Below, in pieces: positions 1 through 14,300 of a stretch of DNA of 64,000 nucleotides. The notes under the pieces were generated by a model. The model worked only from the letters and a program-made list of their open reading frames with translations. It had not been told where the DNA came from and made no database searches. Position 1 is the stretch's first letter. Each line of letters opens with the position of its first letter. The stretch comes from Pseudofabraea citricarpa. Lineage: Eukaryota > Ascomycota > Leotiomycetes > Helotiales > Dermateaceae. The translations under genes were made by a program, and so were the position numbers. The stretch spans positions 2,108,001 through 2,172,000 of the forward strand of contig JAPWGK010000003.1 of the NCBI GenBank assembly GCA_029641185.1. The letters run 5' to 3'.

Positions 1-3000
1 CATACATCGAGCATATCTATTGGTACACGCACGAGGAGGGGGCAATCGATGAGACGGTACTCTGCCATTTGACTGGCTTTGCAAGTACCAGTGACCTCTC
101 ATCATCCAGACCCTAACCTCCTTCCTACGCTCGGGTTGATTTCCCAAGCCGAAGAGACACAGTCACCAGGTGGCCTTGCTATACACAGCTTTGTCACGAA
201 CGCATGTTGAAGTTGATTGATGGCCTCGATCGATGACGCTCAGCCCTAAACCATGTTGGAGATAACACTACCAGTGGATCATGTCCAAGCGCGCATGAAG
301 TTTGCATGCCGTCGATCATGTCGACACAACATGATGGCACGGCCTGGAGATCGCAGCAACAACAATACATCCACCAAAAGCAAAGAGTCTTTTGTAAGTC
401 ATGATCTCTTCATATGGGAGAGATCTTCACGTTTGCAATGAAAAGATATCGGCACTCGGCAAGGCCACTGGCTCATCTTATTCCAGCTAGTAACTAACCT
501 ACCTATGCTTGCAGCACGATTCTGATATTAACTGCTGTCAATTTCTGACATCTTGCAGTATATTTCATAGGCACAAACTAGAATTCGCAAGCAATACGGC
601 TCTAGAGAAAGTCCGCACGTTTGTCTTACCCGCGACGGCGCTGCTCCGGCGTTACTTGATCACCCGTCTACCTATCCTGCAGTCATGGGACTGGTAATAC
701 AAAGTTTGATCATGATTTCTCCGGGATTCTATCACTATGTTTCGATATCTCCCTCGATGAAATCTCCATACACTCGGGAATACCCACGCTACCAGCCTCC
801 ATCAATCGCAAAGCTCATGATAAGCCTGTCCAAGCACATTGCATGAAAAGCCTCACAGACTCGTCTTCCGTCTAACCCATTACGCCCGAGAACGGTTCAA
901 AAACGGAAGAGGCAAACGAGTGTTGCCACTATGCTCAAAGACACTTTGACATCTTTCATATGCATACTATCGAGAAATGGCCTGAGTGACAAAGCATTAC
1001 CAGATCATGTCGACCTTTGTGGAGTGATTTAGAATCACTTTTCTTTGGGTTCGTGCTCGATTTCATCTATCGGCAGTGGCACATGAGTTGAAAAAAAAAA
1101 TGTACGTTGATTTTATGAGACAAAAAGAGACAAGGTCGAGCCCAAAGAGTGTATGTATTTGGAAACAAAACGGTAACGCAGGACTCTACAATCAGGCCAC
1201 TCCAATACACATCACAAGCTAACACTTAGATCAGTAACACTTCTTCGCTTCACGATCTCCCGAGATGCTCTGTGATACCTCGTGGCAGATGATCACTCTA
1301 GCCTTGGGTACAGTGTTTATGTTTGATTCGGTAGAGATTTATGCGAGCATTCTGTTCATGCAATAATCTTTCTGCACCGACAATTGCATTTTACTGGCTC
1401 GGAATCTTCTTTTTATTCCGGGCCAAAGATGATGAAGATGGAATGGGGAATGACGACCTGGAAATCATCAACGGTGAAGTGTGAGCAGCAAGCGACGCAA
1501 AACATGAGTGGTGAGCAACTACTTCTAGTAGGATCATCACAATAGAAGAGTCCTTTTCAGTTTTCGTGACAGCGGCAAACAATTCATTTTAGTTGTTTAG
1601 GTTTCATGTCATTCCTCATCTAACATGCGATCCGCCAGTTTTATAGAAAGTTCCCGAGAAGATTCTCACTACTAGTTATAGGAATGGAGTCTCTTCATAC
1701 GAGGTGCTATACACCATAAGACACGTTGGCCTTCAAAATGGTAAGTATTTATTTCAGTAACTTAAAGAATCAGACAAATACTCGACCGTGGATACTCATT
1801 GATCCTCCATTGATTTGAAATAGTATATTCGGTATCTCAGTATCTGAATGTCGTTATTATCACTTGGTAATTTTGAAGAACTTGGGGACCCAGCAAACTT
1901 CGACAATCATCTACCGATATCCAAAATATACCGAGTTTAAAAAACCAACAATGTCTCAGTCTCCAAGGTCCAACTACTCTCAACAATCTTAACCTCCAGA
2001 TATCCGCACGCCATTGCCCGCTCCCCTTTGCCCTCTGTTTCCAAGAGTCTTTATACATGGTAAGGAGTTGACACTAAAAGACATCGTGCGTAAAAGCATT
2101 TATAAACAACATTGCAAAGATTAATTTTCTTGGCCTGGCTCATAAACGTGCGAGAAACAATTACAAGTCTGTAGAGTACAAGTCTGTAGAGCTGCTAACT
2201 GGTAAGCAGGAAATCATTATGAAAGATCTCTCTCCAAATATTTCTTATCAAGGCGAATCTCCAATCGAATGAGAACGAGGTGTTTTCCTTTTAGGAACTT
2301 CAAACCCCTCTGCTTAACCTCACCTGCTTGCTCGAAAACGCTTAACAGAAACCATGCTCCAGGGAAAATTCTCAACAAACTGGCATGAGAAATATCGTTG
2401 GATTTGTCGGCAGACCATGACATCTTCAAGAGTCCAAAAGCATATGGGATATATCACTTGTTAATCAACCAGTACCTCTGACTGTTTCCTGAATGGGTAC
2501 GACAGGCTAACAGGAACCCAGCTAGATGAAGCACTCGTAAACTCTTCTTCGCTATTGCTTTACGATGCTTTACCACTACCTCCGTATCTTCTTTCTGCCA
2601 ACTTGACAGATATCCCTCTCGTCCAAGGATCAGTGTTTCCCCCAGGGAATCCCCTCCAGCATAAACCCCTGCGACTCTCTTGTTCTTTCCACACGGTCCC
2701 TCAAAAGACAACCCCTGCCTCTACAATAGCAGTATCTCGACCGAATCGCCCTTTCAAAAGAACCTTCTTTCCATTCCAAGAGAGATAGTCCCGGGAACCG
2801 AGCTTCAGCACTTCAGACCGTTTCATATAAGCACAGTGAGATAAGCGAGGACATGATAACAATTTCGAGTCCTGTACATGTTTAGTTGTTCAGATATCTT
2901 CCTAACTTCGTCCAGACCACTGAGCATACCTAGGTACATAGCCAAAGATCTGACGACGAAAACTCCAAAGACGAGAATCGTGATTCAACCAACACAGCTC

Positions 3001-4190
3001 GTCACAACCACAACAAGAGTCCTTTCCTCTTCAACCGCGGCATCGATCGACTTTTGAAATACATCACGTCTCGTCTCAACCAAATACCACAAGGGATCCC
3101 AGAGGTGAAAACGATAAGATATCAACCCTTCACTTCGAATATCGAATTACCACAAGAGAAGACGAAGCGGCACGAAACCCGCAGCGTTCGCAATGACCAG
3201 CATGCTGGAGTTTTCAACGCTGGTGATGATGTACAAGGAAGCAGAAAACAGCCTTTCTCTCCGAATTCCCTCCGCACGTCACAGGGCTACCTGGATCTTC
3301 AAGAACGTACCTAGTAGGTGAGTAAATAGGTAACTAGATAACCCAATCAGCTATCGAATCAAGCTACCTACTAATTAACCAGCCAACCAACTAACCAACC
3401 AAGCCAAAAGATCTCAGCATCGCGTACGCTTTTCGATACGGGAGCCGCAGATCGTCTCGCTCCTCTCGTTGTCATTTGGATCTCCTCACAGTAAGTAGGG
3501 AGATTTGACCGACTGAATTTAAGATATTTGGTGTCTGCCTCTCCTTGTTCTCTTCCTCTTCCTCTCTTCCTCTTCCTCTTCCTCTTCCTCTTCCTCTTCC
3601 TCTCTTATACTACTCCCACACAGAAAAGAAAGAAAAAAAAAGAGAGTCTGTGAGCAAGACGAGCGGTCGAAGCTCCGAGTACCTAGGTACTTATCTTACC
3701 TCCCTACCTTATCATGCGAGATAGCTACGAATGAGAGATTGGGACCCGACGCAGCCAGCCTTTTTTCTAGCTCTAGATAACCGTGCTTTACATTGGCGGA
3801 GATGGGAATCCATATTGTATTGTGTAGGTACCTAGATATGTACCCTGCGAGAGCTTACCTATTTCCACACCTGCCTACCGCGGAAGGGAAGCGTCACGAC
3901 TTTCTTTTCTTTCTCTGCTACCTGTAATCAAGGAATGAGTTGGATTACGCATCCCTTGAGGACTTGATATATCCACACCAAGGACTCAGACTCGAGATAA
4001 AGGTTTCTTCTTCACAAAAACAAACAAAACCAGATGCTCTCGTTACCTCGTCGTATTCAAATCACGAGTCACACCCCGAGCTCACTCCTCGCTTCCGCTT
4101 CATCGACGTCATGCCCACTTTTGCTTACCTCTCCCTCTCCCAACTCACCTACAAAATAACGCCCAACGCCCACCACCCACCTATTCATCA
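1..4190. other. Long stretch without a convincing gene
   Basis: Open frames here are short and on both strands, without a recognisable domain or coherent splice structure. Visible features are a duplicated 15-base unit near 2161-2191, a CT-rich microsatellite at about 3550-3604 and short AACC-rich repeats near 3360-3406. Minus-strand frames at 2217-2790 are the longest coherent text but match no family I know. The last few hundred bases, pyrimidine-rich, probably hold the promoter and leader of the reductase that follows. Confidence 0.5.
3550..3604. repeat. CTTCCT-type microsatellite
   Basis: Near-perfect tandem copies of TCTTCC/CTCTTC give a pure pyrimidine tract. It lies about 0.6 kb upstream of the aldo/keto reductase start, so it could be part of its promoter, but nothing in the sequence proves that. 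Confidence 0.85.
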
Positions 4191-5130
4191 ATGCAAAGGC
4201 TGTTCAAGCGCACCATCACCAGCATGTCTTCAGCCGGAACTTACTCGCTCAGCTCGACCATCAAGCTTAACAATGGCATTCTCATGCCACGCATCCATCT
4301 CGGAGTCTACATGACGAGCGGGCGCGAATGTTCCGATGCGGTCACATACGCGCTCAAGGCCGGGTATAAAGCCATTGACAGCGCAGAGTGGTATGCGAAT
4401 GAGCGAGAGGTCGGGACATCTATTACCAAGTTTTTGAAAGAGAATCCCGGCACGAAGAGGGAGGATGTGTGGTTCACGACGAAATTGAAGACGAATTCTA
4501 GCTATGATGCGACGCGGAAGAGTATCAAAGAGAGCATCAAGAAGAGTGGGTTGGGGTACTTGGACTTGTATCTCTTGCATAGTCCGTATGGAGGCAAGGC
4601 GAGGAGACTGGAGTGCTGGAGGGCTGTGGAGGATTCGATTGAGGAAGGCGAGGTGAGATGTGGTGGGGTCTCTAACTACGGAGTTAAACACGTATGCTCC
4701 CTGATCCTACCTCTGCAGTCCGGTGCTAATGATCTTCCAGCTCCAAGAACTGCTCGATTCCAAGCCCAAGATTGTGCCCGCCGTCAATCAGATTGAAGTT
4801 CACCCTTTCAACACGCGCACAGATATCACGTCGTTCTGTGCGGACCATGGGATTACGGTTGAAGCATATGCGCCGCTGGCGAGAGCGTTGCGTATGAAGC
4901 ATCCCAAGGTCGTGGAACTCTCGCAGAAGTACAACTGTACGCCTGGGCAGTTGCTAGTGAGGTGGTCGCTGCAGCATGGCTATGTGCCGCTGCCCAAGAG
5001 TGTCCGGGAGAAGAGAATCGTGGAGAATGGCGACGTTGGACATTTCGAGATGTCGGATGCTGATGTGAAGGCGTTGGATGGTTGTGATGAGTATCTGGTT
5101 ACGGATTGGGACCCGACCGACGCCGATTAG
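4191..5130 (+). CDS. Aldo/keto reductase (two exons)
   Basis: Exons 4191-4691 and 4741-5130, joined over a 49-base intron, give 296 residues, a normal length for the aldo/keto reductase superfamily of NADPH-dependent carbonyl reductases. The catalytic tetrad is visible: Asp63 and Tyr68 in [11 protein letters not shown], Lys98 in WFTTKLK and His130 in LYLLHSP. GVSNYG and PLPKSV are the usual cofactor-side motifs. The phase-0 junction restores [14 protein letters not shown], which supports the splice. A second Met at 4224 (residue 12) is an equally plausible start; the first 11 residues are basic and could be a weak targeting leader. The substrate cannot be read from the sequence. It precedes glutamate dehydrogenase on the same strand, with no evidence of co-regulation. 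Confidence 0.9.
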
Positions 5131-6454
5131 ATGGGCGGCGGGATAGATGAGCTTAAAGGGGGTCGCAGAAGCAGTCGCAGAAGCAGTCGCAGAAGCAGAA
5201 GCAGTCAAGCAACAATGGCGGTCGATTCATTCTCGGCTGGTTCCTGTTTCGGGCATACATGGTGCGACTTCAAATGGTGGGATGTAGATGAAGCCTCTCT
5301 TGAACCCCTCATGCTCAGCGACATCGCTCTGAACAAGTCTTACGATGGCGTGGCGTATACGAGAAGCAGAAGTCGGGAGTTCTCGCACAGTGGTGAGATG
5401 AGTGGTGGGTCAATTGCGTTGGAGAGAAGAGGAGACGTTGAGGGTTTGAGAGGTTGCTGTTGGAGACGAGAGAGACGAGAGGGGCACAAGGCTGACGGAG
5501 TGAAGAATTTTCCCAGTGTCTCGTCGCCGACACCGGGAGGGAGAGAGAAGAGAGTGGTGGTGGTTGTGATGGTTGTGATGGATGGTCTTCGGTGTTCCCC
5601 TTCCACTCACAGCTGCATGTTGGTAAGCATGGGGAAGATTCAGATGGACAGCTTGCGTGAAAAGATTTTTCCTCCCTCTTGTGAGTTGTGGTGTAGTGTT
5701 GCGTACGGTAGTTGCATGAAGTGAAGCAACGCTGGAGAAGGCTGTTAAGATGCCTGTCCAGTCCCTCCGCGGGGTTCACACTTCACTGGCAGCCGCTACA
5801 GGGGTTCGTCCGGGCGACTGGTTGACGAATTCTAGTGACTGAGCTCCCCCTGTTGCGGCATGCTATCACCCAATGACGGCCCGACGATAAGCTCCCTGAA
5901 AAAAAAAAGTGTAGACGGTGACACCGCACGACAGGCCCACCATGTTCACCATGTTGACCCCTCGTCCCAAACGAGAAACAAGCACCTGCATCTCGTCTTT
6001 TTTTTCTTCGTTTCCCATGTGAGCAGATGGGAGATCTCTGTAACCCCAGCACCCGATGAGATTCTCTCAGGTAACATGTATGCAGACGTCGTCTTGGTGC
6101 ATCCCCGTGCCCGGCGGGCGAGGGCTTCCGCTATCGGGCTGGTCTGGAGATGGTCTCCTTTGCACGTCATGTTCGGGATTATTCACAGCTGTTGACTGGT
6201 CCAGCCTTCAATCTACCGTCTTTCGATAGCTTGACACGCTCGAGGTCCAGTAACAAGTCTGCATTCACCAAAGTATTATTCGTCGCCGAACGTAAGCCAT
6301 CTCCTACGAGTACGCACATAAAAGACCCAGCCGCCACCTCCAACCCTTTCCTCCTTCATACACATTCTCTCCTCTGCAACCAACTTCTGATCCGACAATC
6401 CATCTCTGCAAATCCTTCTTGATACCCAATTACCCTCACAATCCAACTTTCACC
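5131..6454. other. Intergenic: reductase 3' region and gdhA promoter
   Basis: Right after the reductase stop there is an AGAAGCAGTCGC-type microsatellite (about 5165-5207). Frames on both strands beyond it are low-complexity and unconvincing. A TATA-like ACATAAAAG lies near 6315, followed by a C-rich stretch up to the ATG of glutamate dehydrogenase, consistent with a strong fungal promoter. Confidence 0.55.
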
Positions 6455-7964
<1,510 letters not shown>

Positions 7965-8981
7965 ATGTCTACCCTCCCGCAACGTCTTTTCTTGTTTGTT
8001 TCCCAGCCTTGTTTCCCTCTAGCGACCGGCGGAGTTTTTTCGTGGATTCCCTTTTCACTTTTTTTCCACTTCTAGCCAACTCACTCTTCGTGAGGGCTTG
8101 TACTTAGGTTTTAGATGACGATGGATGATAAGCATGGCGAATGTATGCCTGCCTGCTTTGGTGATGATTTAAAATACCATGAATATAAAATGAACACATA
8201 AATCAATCTCTCATCCTCTTTTGAGTAATAATCAGTTTTGGTTCAAGAAGCCCAGAAGTCAGCTGTAAACAAGATTGTGTCTCTCTCGTCACTTTCTTCT
8301 TCCTCGGCTTTTTCTTTCTTGGGGGCCAGCCCCCAAACCCCCATTGCGCTGCGCGGCTGTGGGGAGACGAAAAGAAGAAGAGTGAATCGGAAGAAGATAC
8401 GTAAGTGAAGATGCGGTGCACGTATTCATCAGCCGTACCGATGAATCCATCCGTCCGATGTTAAGAGAGATATCACGTACGAAGTATAGTAGTCCTAGTC
8501 CGGCACAAAGCCCCAAGAGAGACACTCCCCATCCTTTCTCTCTAAAGACGAGCCAATCTCAAACACGAAATCGAAAATCCTGTTCTGTTTATAAATCAGC
8601 TCGTGCGGCACCTGGCTGGCTGGCGGGCGAAATCTGAATCTCAACGGAGTCCCGACAGACAGCCAGCCAGCCCGCCCGCGGCGCAAAAAGCACTCACTGT
8701 GGTTGTGGTGCCGTACTGTAGAGATCGATGCAGCTGCAGCTGCAGTGGGATAAGGCTAGTTCTATGCGATAAGAAAGAGAGACAGAGAGAGAGAGAGGTT
8801 GCTGATAAGAGAATGGTGGGGTGAGGAGGGGGAAAAAGTAAATGTATAAAGGGAATTGTGATGTCGCGTTTTTTCCTTTTGCTGATGGGTGTTGTATTAC
8901 TGATCGTTCATACTCTGTACTTTGACCTACTTACTCCACTTGGATTATCGTAGACGTTGGCTTTCAGAAGGGCTCAGAAAA
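7965..8981. other. Intergenic between gdhA and amidase
   Basis: No gene is supported. The first 250 bases are T-rich and probably form the gdhA 3' untranslated region. Further on are a CCAGCCAGCCCGCCCGCGG patch (around 8661-8683), an AGCTGCAGCTGCAG palindrome near 8729 and a GA repeat near 8775-8799, likely promoter sequence of the amidase. Confidence 0.5.
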
Positions 8982-10891
8982 ATGAGCGTCAGTGTCCTCG
9001 GAGCTGCTGAGTACGTCCCCTCTATTCATTCAATCATTCATTCCTCCACTTCTTCGTTCTCGTTCTCCTTCTTGTTCCTATCACTAACCCTCCCTCCCCA
9101 AAACCCAGTGCAGACTCTCTAATCCCAGCCTCTGAAATCCAAACCCTCGCCACAGCCGCCGGGTTGACGCTCCCCGGCTCGCAGCTGAGCGACTGGTCAG
9201 TGCTGCTCAGCGGGCTCGACAGCTGCGCGCAGACGATCCTCGCGCTGCCGGACTACTTCCCCAGCGTCGACGCAGCGCTCTATCCACGGACGGACATCCA
9301 CCGACCGCAGGGCGACGACGAGACGGACAAGGGCGGCTGGGCGTGGAAGGCGACCGTCAAGGCCACGAGCCCGACGTCGCATCTCCTCAGGGGCGTCACG
9401 CTCGCCGTCAAGGACAACATCGCCGTCGCGGGCGTGCAGTGCACGAACGGCACGGCGGCCGTCGATTGGGTGCCGGACGTCGATGCCACCATCGTGACGC
9501 GGGTCCTCGATGCGGGAGGCGTGATACTGGGGAAGGCGGCGTGCGAGAATAACTGTTTCGGTGCGGTGAGGTATGTCTCTCTCTCTCTCCGATTCTATTT
9601 TCTTTTCCCTTGTCCTTTCTCTTCTCTACAAAATCTCTCCCTCTTTTTCTCTCTCTCCTCGCTTCCAAAGGAAAAAGGAAAAACTCGTCGCTTATTTACC
9701 CTTTTCTTCCCCCCTTTTAGCGATACCTCCCTCACGGGCCCCGTCCACAACCCGTACGCAGACTCCTACAGCGCCGGCGGGTCGAGCTCAGGATGCGGCC
9801 GGCTGGTCGCCACGGGCTCTGTCGACATGGCGCTGGGCGCCGACCAGGGCGGATCGATCCGGCTGCCGTCCGCGAACTGCGGCCTGGTAGGGCTGAAGCC
9901 GACATGGGGACTCGTGCCGTACACGGGGTGCATCTCACTCGAAGCGACCATCGACCACGTCGGGCCCATGACGCGGACGGTGGGAGAGTGCGCGACGCTG
10001 CTAGAAGTCATCGCAGGCAGCGATGGTATCGACGACCGGCAGCCGTACGACTGGCCCGTAGGCAAGATCCCCTTCGGGAGTGAGATTAAGAAACACATGG
10101 CCATTCCCGGCTCAGAGCAGCCGTTGAAAGGAGTCAGGATCGGCATCTTGGACGAGGGCTTTCAGGATCCCCTCATGGACGAGAACGTCGCAGCCGCAAG
10201 CCGCTCAGCCATCGCGCGCTTCACAGCCCTCGGCGCAGAAGTCTGCACCGTGTCGGTGCCGCTGCATCGCGAGAGCGGCATGATCTGGATGGTAGCACTG
10301 CCCATGGCGGGGACTCGTCAAGGGCTACTAGCAAGTCCCACAGGGAGGAAACAGCTGCTCTTCCCGCAGCGCAGCGCGGCCGTGGGGTCGAAACTGACAC
10401 AGGAAGCCTTCGACGCGCTCGGTCCGGGCGGGCAGAACATCTACCTGCGCGGCCTGTTCCTGGAGGAGAGATACGGCGCGCCGCTGCACGCGCGCTGCAC
10501 GAACCTGCTGCGGAAGCTCAGCGACGCCTACGATGCCGCGCTCCGGGAGGTCGACGTCCTCGTCACGCCAACGATCATCTACCCGCCGGCCAAGATCGTG
10601 CCCGAGGGCAGGCCCGGCGATAAGCTGGGCGTTCTGAATATGCTGAGCCGCACCATCGGCGCTACGTATAACACGGCGACGTTCAACTCGACGGGCCACC
10701 CGGCTTTGAGCTTGCCTGTTGGCTTCGTCCCGGCTGCGGCTCGAGAGGAGCAGCATCCCGCTCAGGTGTGGCTGCCGACGGGGCTGCAGATCGTCGGGAG
10801 GAAGTTTGAGGATTTGACGTGCTTGAAGGTTGCCGCGAGTTGGGAGAGCGAGAATGATTGGAAGGCGTTGAGGTTCGGTGAGAAGGTGTGA
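8982..10891 (+). CDS. Amidase-signature hydrolase (three exons)
   Basis: Exons 8982-9010, 9109-9570 and 9721-10891 give 553 residues. The amidase-signature core is complete: Lys111 in AVKDNIAVAG, cis-Ser185 in AGGSSSGCG and nucleophile Ser209 in GADQGGSIRLPS. Such enzymes hydrolyse carboxamides to acid plus ammonia. The GADQGGSIR wording resembles amidases that act on aromatic or aliphatic amides in nitrile breakdown, but substrate cannot be fixed from this. The start was chosen because MSVSVLGAA-DADSLIPASEI joins cleanly in phase 2 over a 98-base intron. Intron 2 (150 bases) is a multiple of three and has no stop, so it reads through as a 50-residue pyrimidine-coded insertion. I treat it as an intron because it interrupts the conserved core with low-complexity sequence. 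GC content is clearly higher than in neighbours. Confidence 0.92.
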
Positions 10892-11366
10892 TGCTGATGG
10901 GTTGGAAGCCGCAGTGAGAAAAATGTATATAGACTTGTTCACATTATCATATCCTCCTTTTGGATCTTTTCGTTTAGCTCCTTATGAGTACACACTTGTC
11001 TAGACAACAGAGAGAAGTGAATAAAGGATAGCTGTGGATAATGGGTGCACACTTGTCTAGAAGTGGATGAATAGCTGTAAACAACGAGGGCACATATGTC
11101 CAAACAGAGTAAAGTGGACGAAGGATGATTCGCTGTAAATAATGAGAGAAGTTTTTGAACCGCTATCTGAAAAATACAATACTAAATGATATAGATTCAA
11201 ACATATCCGTTACACATCACTGCGCCATGGGTGGATCCCAAAACCCCCGAATATCCTTGTATACCCAACCAGAAAACAAAAACGCCCAAAATATTCCATA
11301 AGCCAAGATCAAAACAGAATCGAAACGGCCGCCAGGATTTTAACAGGAGAATGAAAACGGTCAGAA
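10892..11366. other. Convergent 3' intergenic region
   Basis: It separates the 3' ends of the amidase (+) and the GMC fusion (-). It holds a degenerate three-copy minisatellite, listed separately, and otherwise AT-rich untranslated sequence. Confidence 0.6.
10991..11145. repeat. Three-copy degenerate minisatellite
   Basis: Copies start at about 10991, 11047 and 11090. Each begins with ACACTTGTCTAG (or ACATATGTCCAA in copy 3), continues with AGTGGATGAA-like sequence and ends in GCTGTAAATAATGAG-like sequence. Copies 1 and 3 are about 56 bases; copy 2 is about 43 because it lacks the ACAACAGAGAG segment. Confidence 0.75.
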
Positions 11367-14300
11367 TCAAGCAGATCCAAAAGATGAGCTACTTCCTGGT
11401 CTGGCATCCGGAAATGGTTTCCAGTCCCTCCAGTCCCTCCAGCTGGGCTCCTCATATCGATAATCCTCACCGCGTACAACGCGATCGATTTCGCCCCTCA
11501 GCATGGGATATACATCCCTGTAAGCATCTCTACCCATCCAACAATCAAGATGTCCATAACCCTGTACCACTCTTCGCTGATATAATTCTTCGCCGAATGT
11601 ATCACGGAGGATGCTGTAAGTCTTGTCGGTACTCTCAGGTGTGAGGACTTTGTTGTCTGAGCCGGAGAACAATAGAATTGGTATCCCTTTCAGCCGTTTG
11701 ATATTCTTCTCGGTATCAAGCGCAGTATATAAAGGTGCGTTCGCAGTAACGTGTCCACGGTGACCCATTTGCATGAGTAGGTTGAGAAGGGTCATGTTCA
11801 CACCGCCGAAGAACCGGTTGATCTGTCGGTGGGTGGCTTCGTTGAGGTTTCGGTGATTCCATAATCTATATTAAAGTCAGTTATCTTTCTTTGCTTATGA
11901 AGTTGCAACCACTCACCTTCCAAAGACCAACGAAGTACGATGGCATGAAACGTTATTGCACATTTCAGCACGTGTGTCGGGATAGAATCGAAGAAGCTGG
12001 TTTATAAACTGTTGAAAGTACGAATCATCAACAGAGGAGGAACATGAGAACCATGAACCACCAAACATCTTGTAAAGCTTATCGAATGGGATCGGTCCTG
12101 CCAAGACTTTGGCCATATTAAGCGACGACCATATCGGGTTCATGAAGACTTGCGAGCAACTGATTCCTAAAATCCAGCTTGTGGGGATTGACCCGTCCAA
12201 CAAACCGGAAGAAAATGCCACAGCTCCCATGCAGTGAGCAATAGTGTAAATCTTCTTGTGTCCATTTTCGGTATGGTCTCGAATATATTCCAGGCAGGCT
12301 CGCATATCGAGTCGTGCATCGTATGTTGTCCAGTGGTTTTCAGCTATCATCAATTGACAGATACGGTGTACTGATACATATACTCGATAACCTGCTCGAG
12401 TGAAATAGTTTATAGCATTAACCTTGATGGTAGGTAGAGCGAAAATCTGGTGATCAACTGATGCACCAGGAATGAGGAATATATTCTTGGTCTTGATGCT
12501 GGGGTTTTGTGGCTCCCACATATGCATGAGAGTGTGAACACCATCGGAAGCCTTAATCCGGTATGACTGGTCCGGAGGCGTGTCGTTGATGTATCCATTA
12601 TAAGTGACAGATGGGTATTGAAGATATGTAAATGGTGCGAGGAAGAGGCTAGCAGATTCTCTTGCAAAGTACCCCATGAAACTGGCTGTCGAATGAAGTT
12701 TTGCAAGGAAATTTCGACCAGACGGCTTTAGTGTGAATATCTCAGACAGGAAGTCCATCGGGTTGATGTGTAGCATACCACGTCCCATTATAGTATCAGT
12801 GTTGTCATATTCTTTCTTGGTGATAGTAACGTAGAGCGTCGATGCTGCTTGCCAGAATTTGATGGGTCCAAGAGCCACTGATGAATCAACGATTTTGTAT
12901 CCGTGGAAATGTAGTATCTCGCCATTAACCGAAGTCATGTCGAAATCATAGGTGAGATTTCTTGTGCCAGGTGAAAGCAAGTCCCGGTTGAAGAGCTGAA
13001 AATCTCCTCTCTGTACCATGAATGGACTTCCAGGCAAGGAAGCGCAAACAAAAGTACCCGTCAACATAGCTGTGTGATCAGGTCGGCGAACAATCTTGTT
13101 AGTGTCCCAGGCCTTGACGCTCAAGAAGAATCTCGCTGCTTCGCATAGGCCTTGGGCAGTCTTTGCAGCTGTCTGAAAGTCCTCTACTTTATCTCCAACA
13201 AGGCCATCACCGATATGGATATGGCCACTCATAACCTCAGAAAAGCCATAGCCACTCGCTTGCGAGGCTTTAGTCGCTTCAATCAGGGCATGTGCATCCC
13301 GAACCCGTATATCTTCTGTTGACACTCGTTTCAACTCTTGTCTCTGTTCAATAGGGAATTGTGGTTCTCCGAACAGATCCAAAACCTTGTTCTTCGTTTG
13401 TAAATCAATCTCAATATCCAGTTTCCTGGCAGCATGTTCGACAGATCTTTCAGCCAAAGCCGTGATAGTAGCAAATGGGTTGACTCCGAGAGCGGTAGGT
13501 ATAACCGCACCATCGGTAACAACCAATCCAGGATATGTCTCCTCGCCATGGCCAGTCAAGACTTCACCAATGTGATTGGTTACGCCTGTGTTGACTGTAC
13601 CGTCTCTTGCAAAACAAGCGCCTCCGATAGGATGGACTGTTATTTCTTGTTGGCCCAGTGCCGCATAGAACGGATTGTTCACAAAGGTCCCTCCCACCGC
13701 TTGTGTGGCTTTTTTGAGTATGTCGTTGAGGTATTCCACATGATTGCTTCTGCCAACGCCCAAGAATTCAAGAACTGGTTTATCGTTCTCGAGCGAGAGG
13801 ATAGCTTGGTTCGAGTCATGACTCATGACAAGATATACTTGGGTTTTCTCGATACTTCCATTCTTGTAGTATGGACCCAGAAATCGACTTCCTTGTTGTG
13901 AAAGCATGTGCTTTACCTTTTCTGTTAGGGTCTCGCCTTCTGGAAATTGGTTTCCTGGCATCATTTCAAGCATGGCTTGGAAAAGTGGCGAGAGGGCCTT
14001 AGGTATAGCACCTTCTTCGATAACGAAGCCATCAAGCGGATTTTCATGCCCTGATCGACAATCAATGATACCACTGATAGTAGGTCCAATAGGATTATAT
14101 GGCTCAGGATGTGTTCGTCCAATGGCATTGCAACGCTCTTTGCAGTTGTATCCAAAACCAAGCATATCTCCGTTGCCACTCATATCAGTTCCAACCTTGT
14201 TGCTCATTTGCATTCCTAACTTCTTGCTCCGTAAAAGGATTTCAGTCGTTCCAAGAGCACCTGCACCAAGAAATACGCATTTCTTTGCATGCACCCACAT

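Noticed and set aside
3940..4314. 124-residue frame overlapping the reductase start
   Set aside because: It overlaps the real reductase in another frame and reads as untranslated leader with Ser/Pro bias.
5131..5724. Open frame of 197 residues starting right at the reductase stop
   Set aside because: It starts in an AGAAGCAGTCGC microsatellite, is rich in Arg, Ser and Gly and has no domain. It is most likely 3' untranslated sequence.
12340..12365. Possible tiny intron in the hydrolase part of the GMC fusion (after VSVHR)
   Set aside because: The GT..AG span would be only about 20 bases, too short, and the frame reads sensibly through it.
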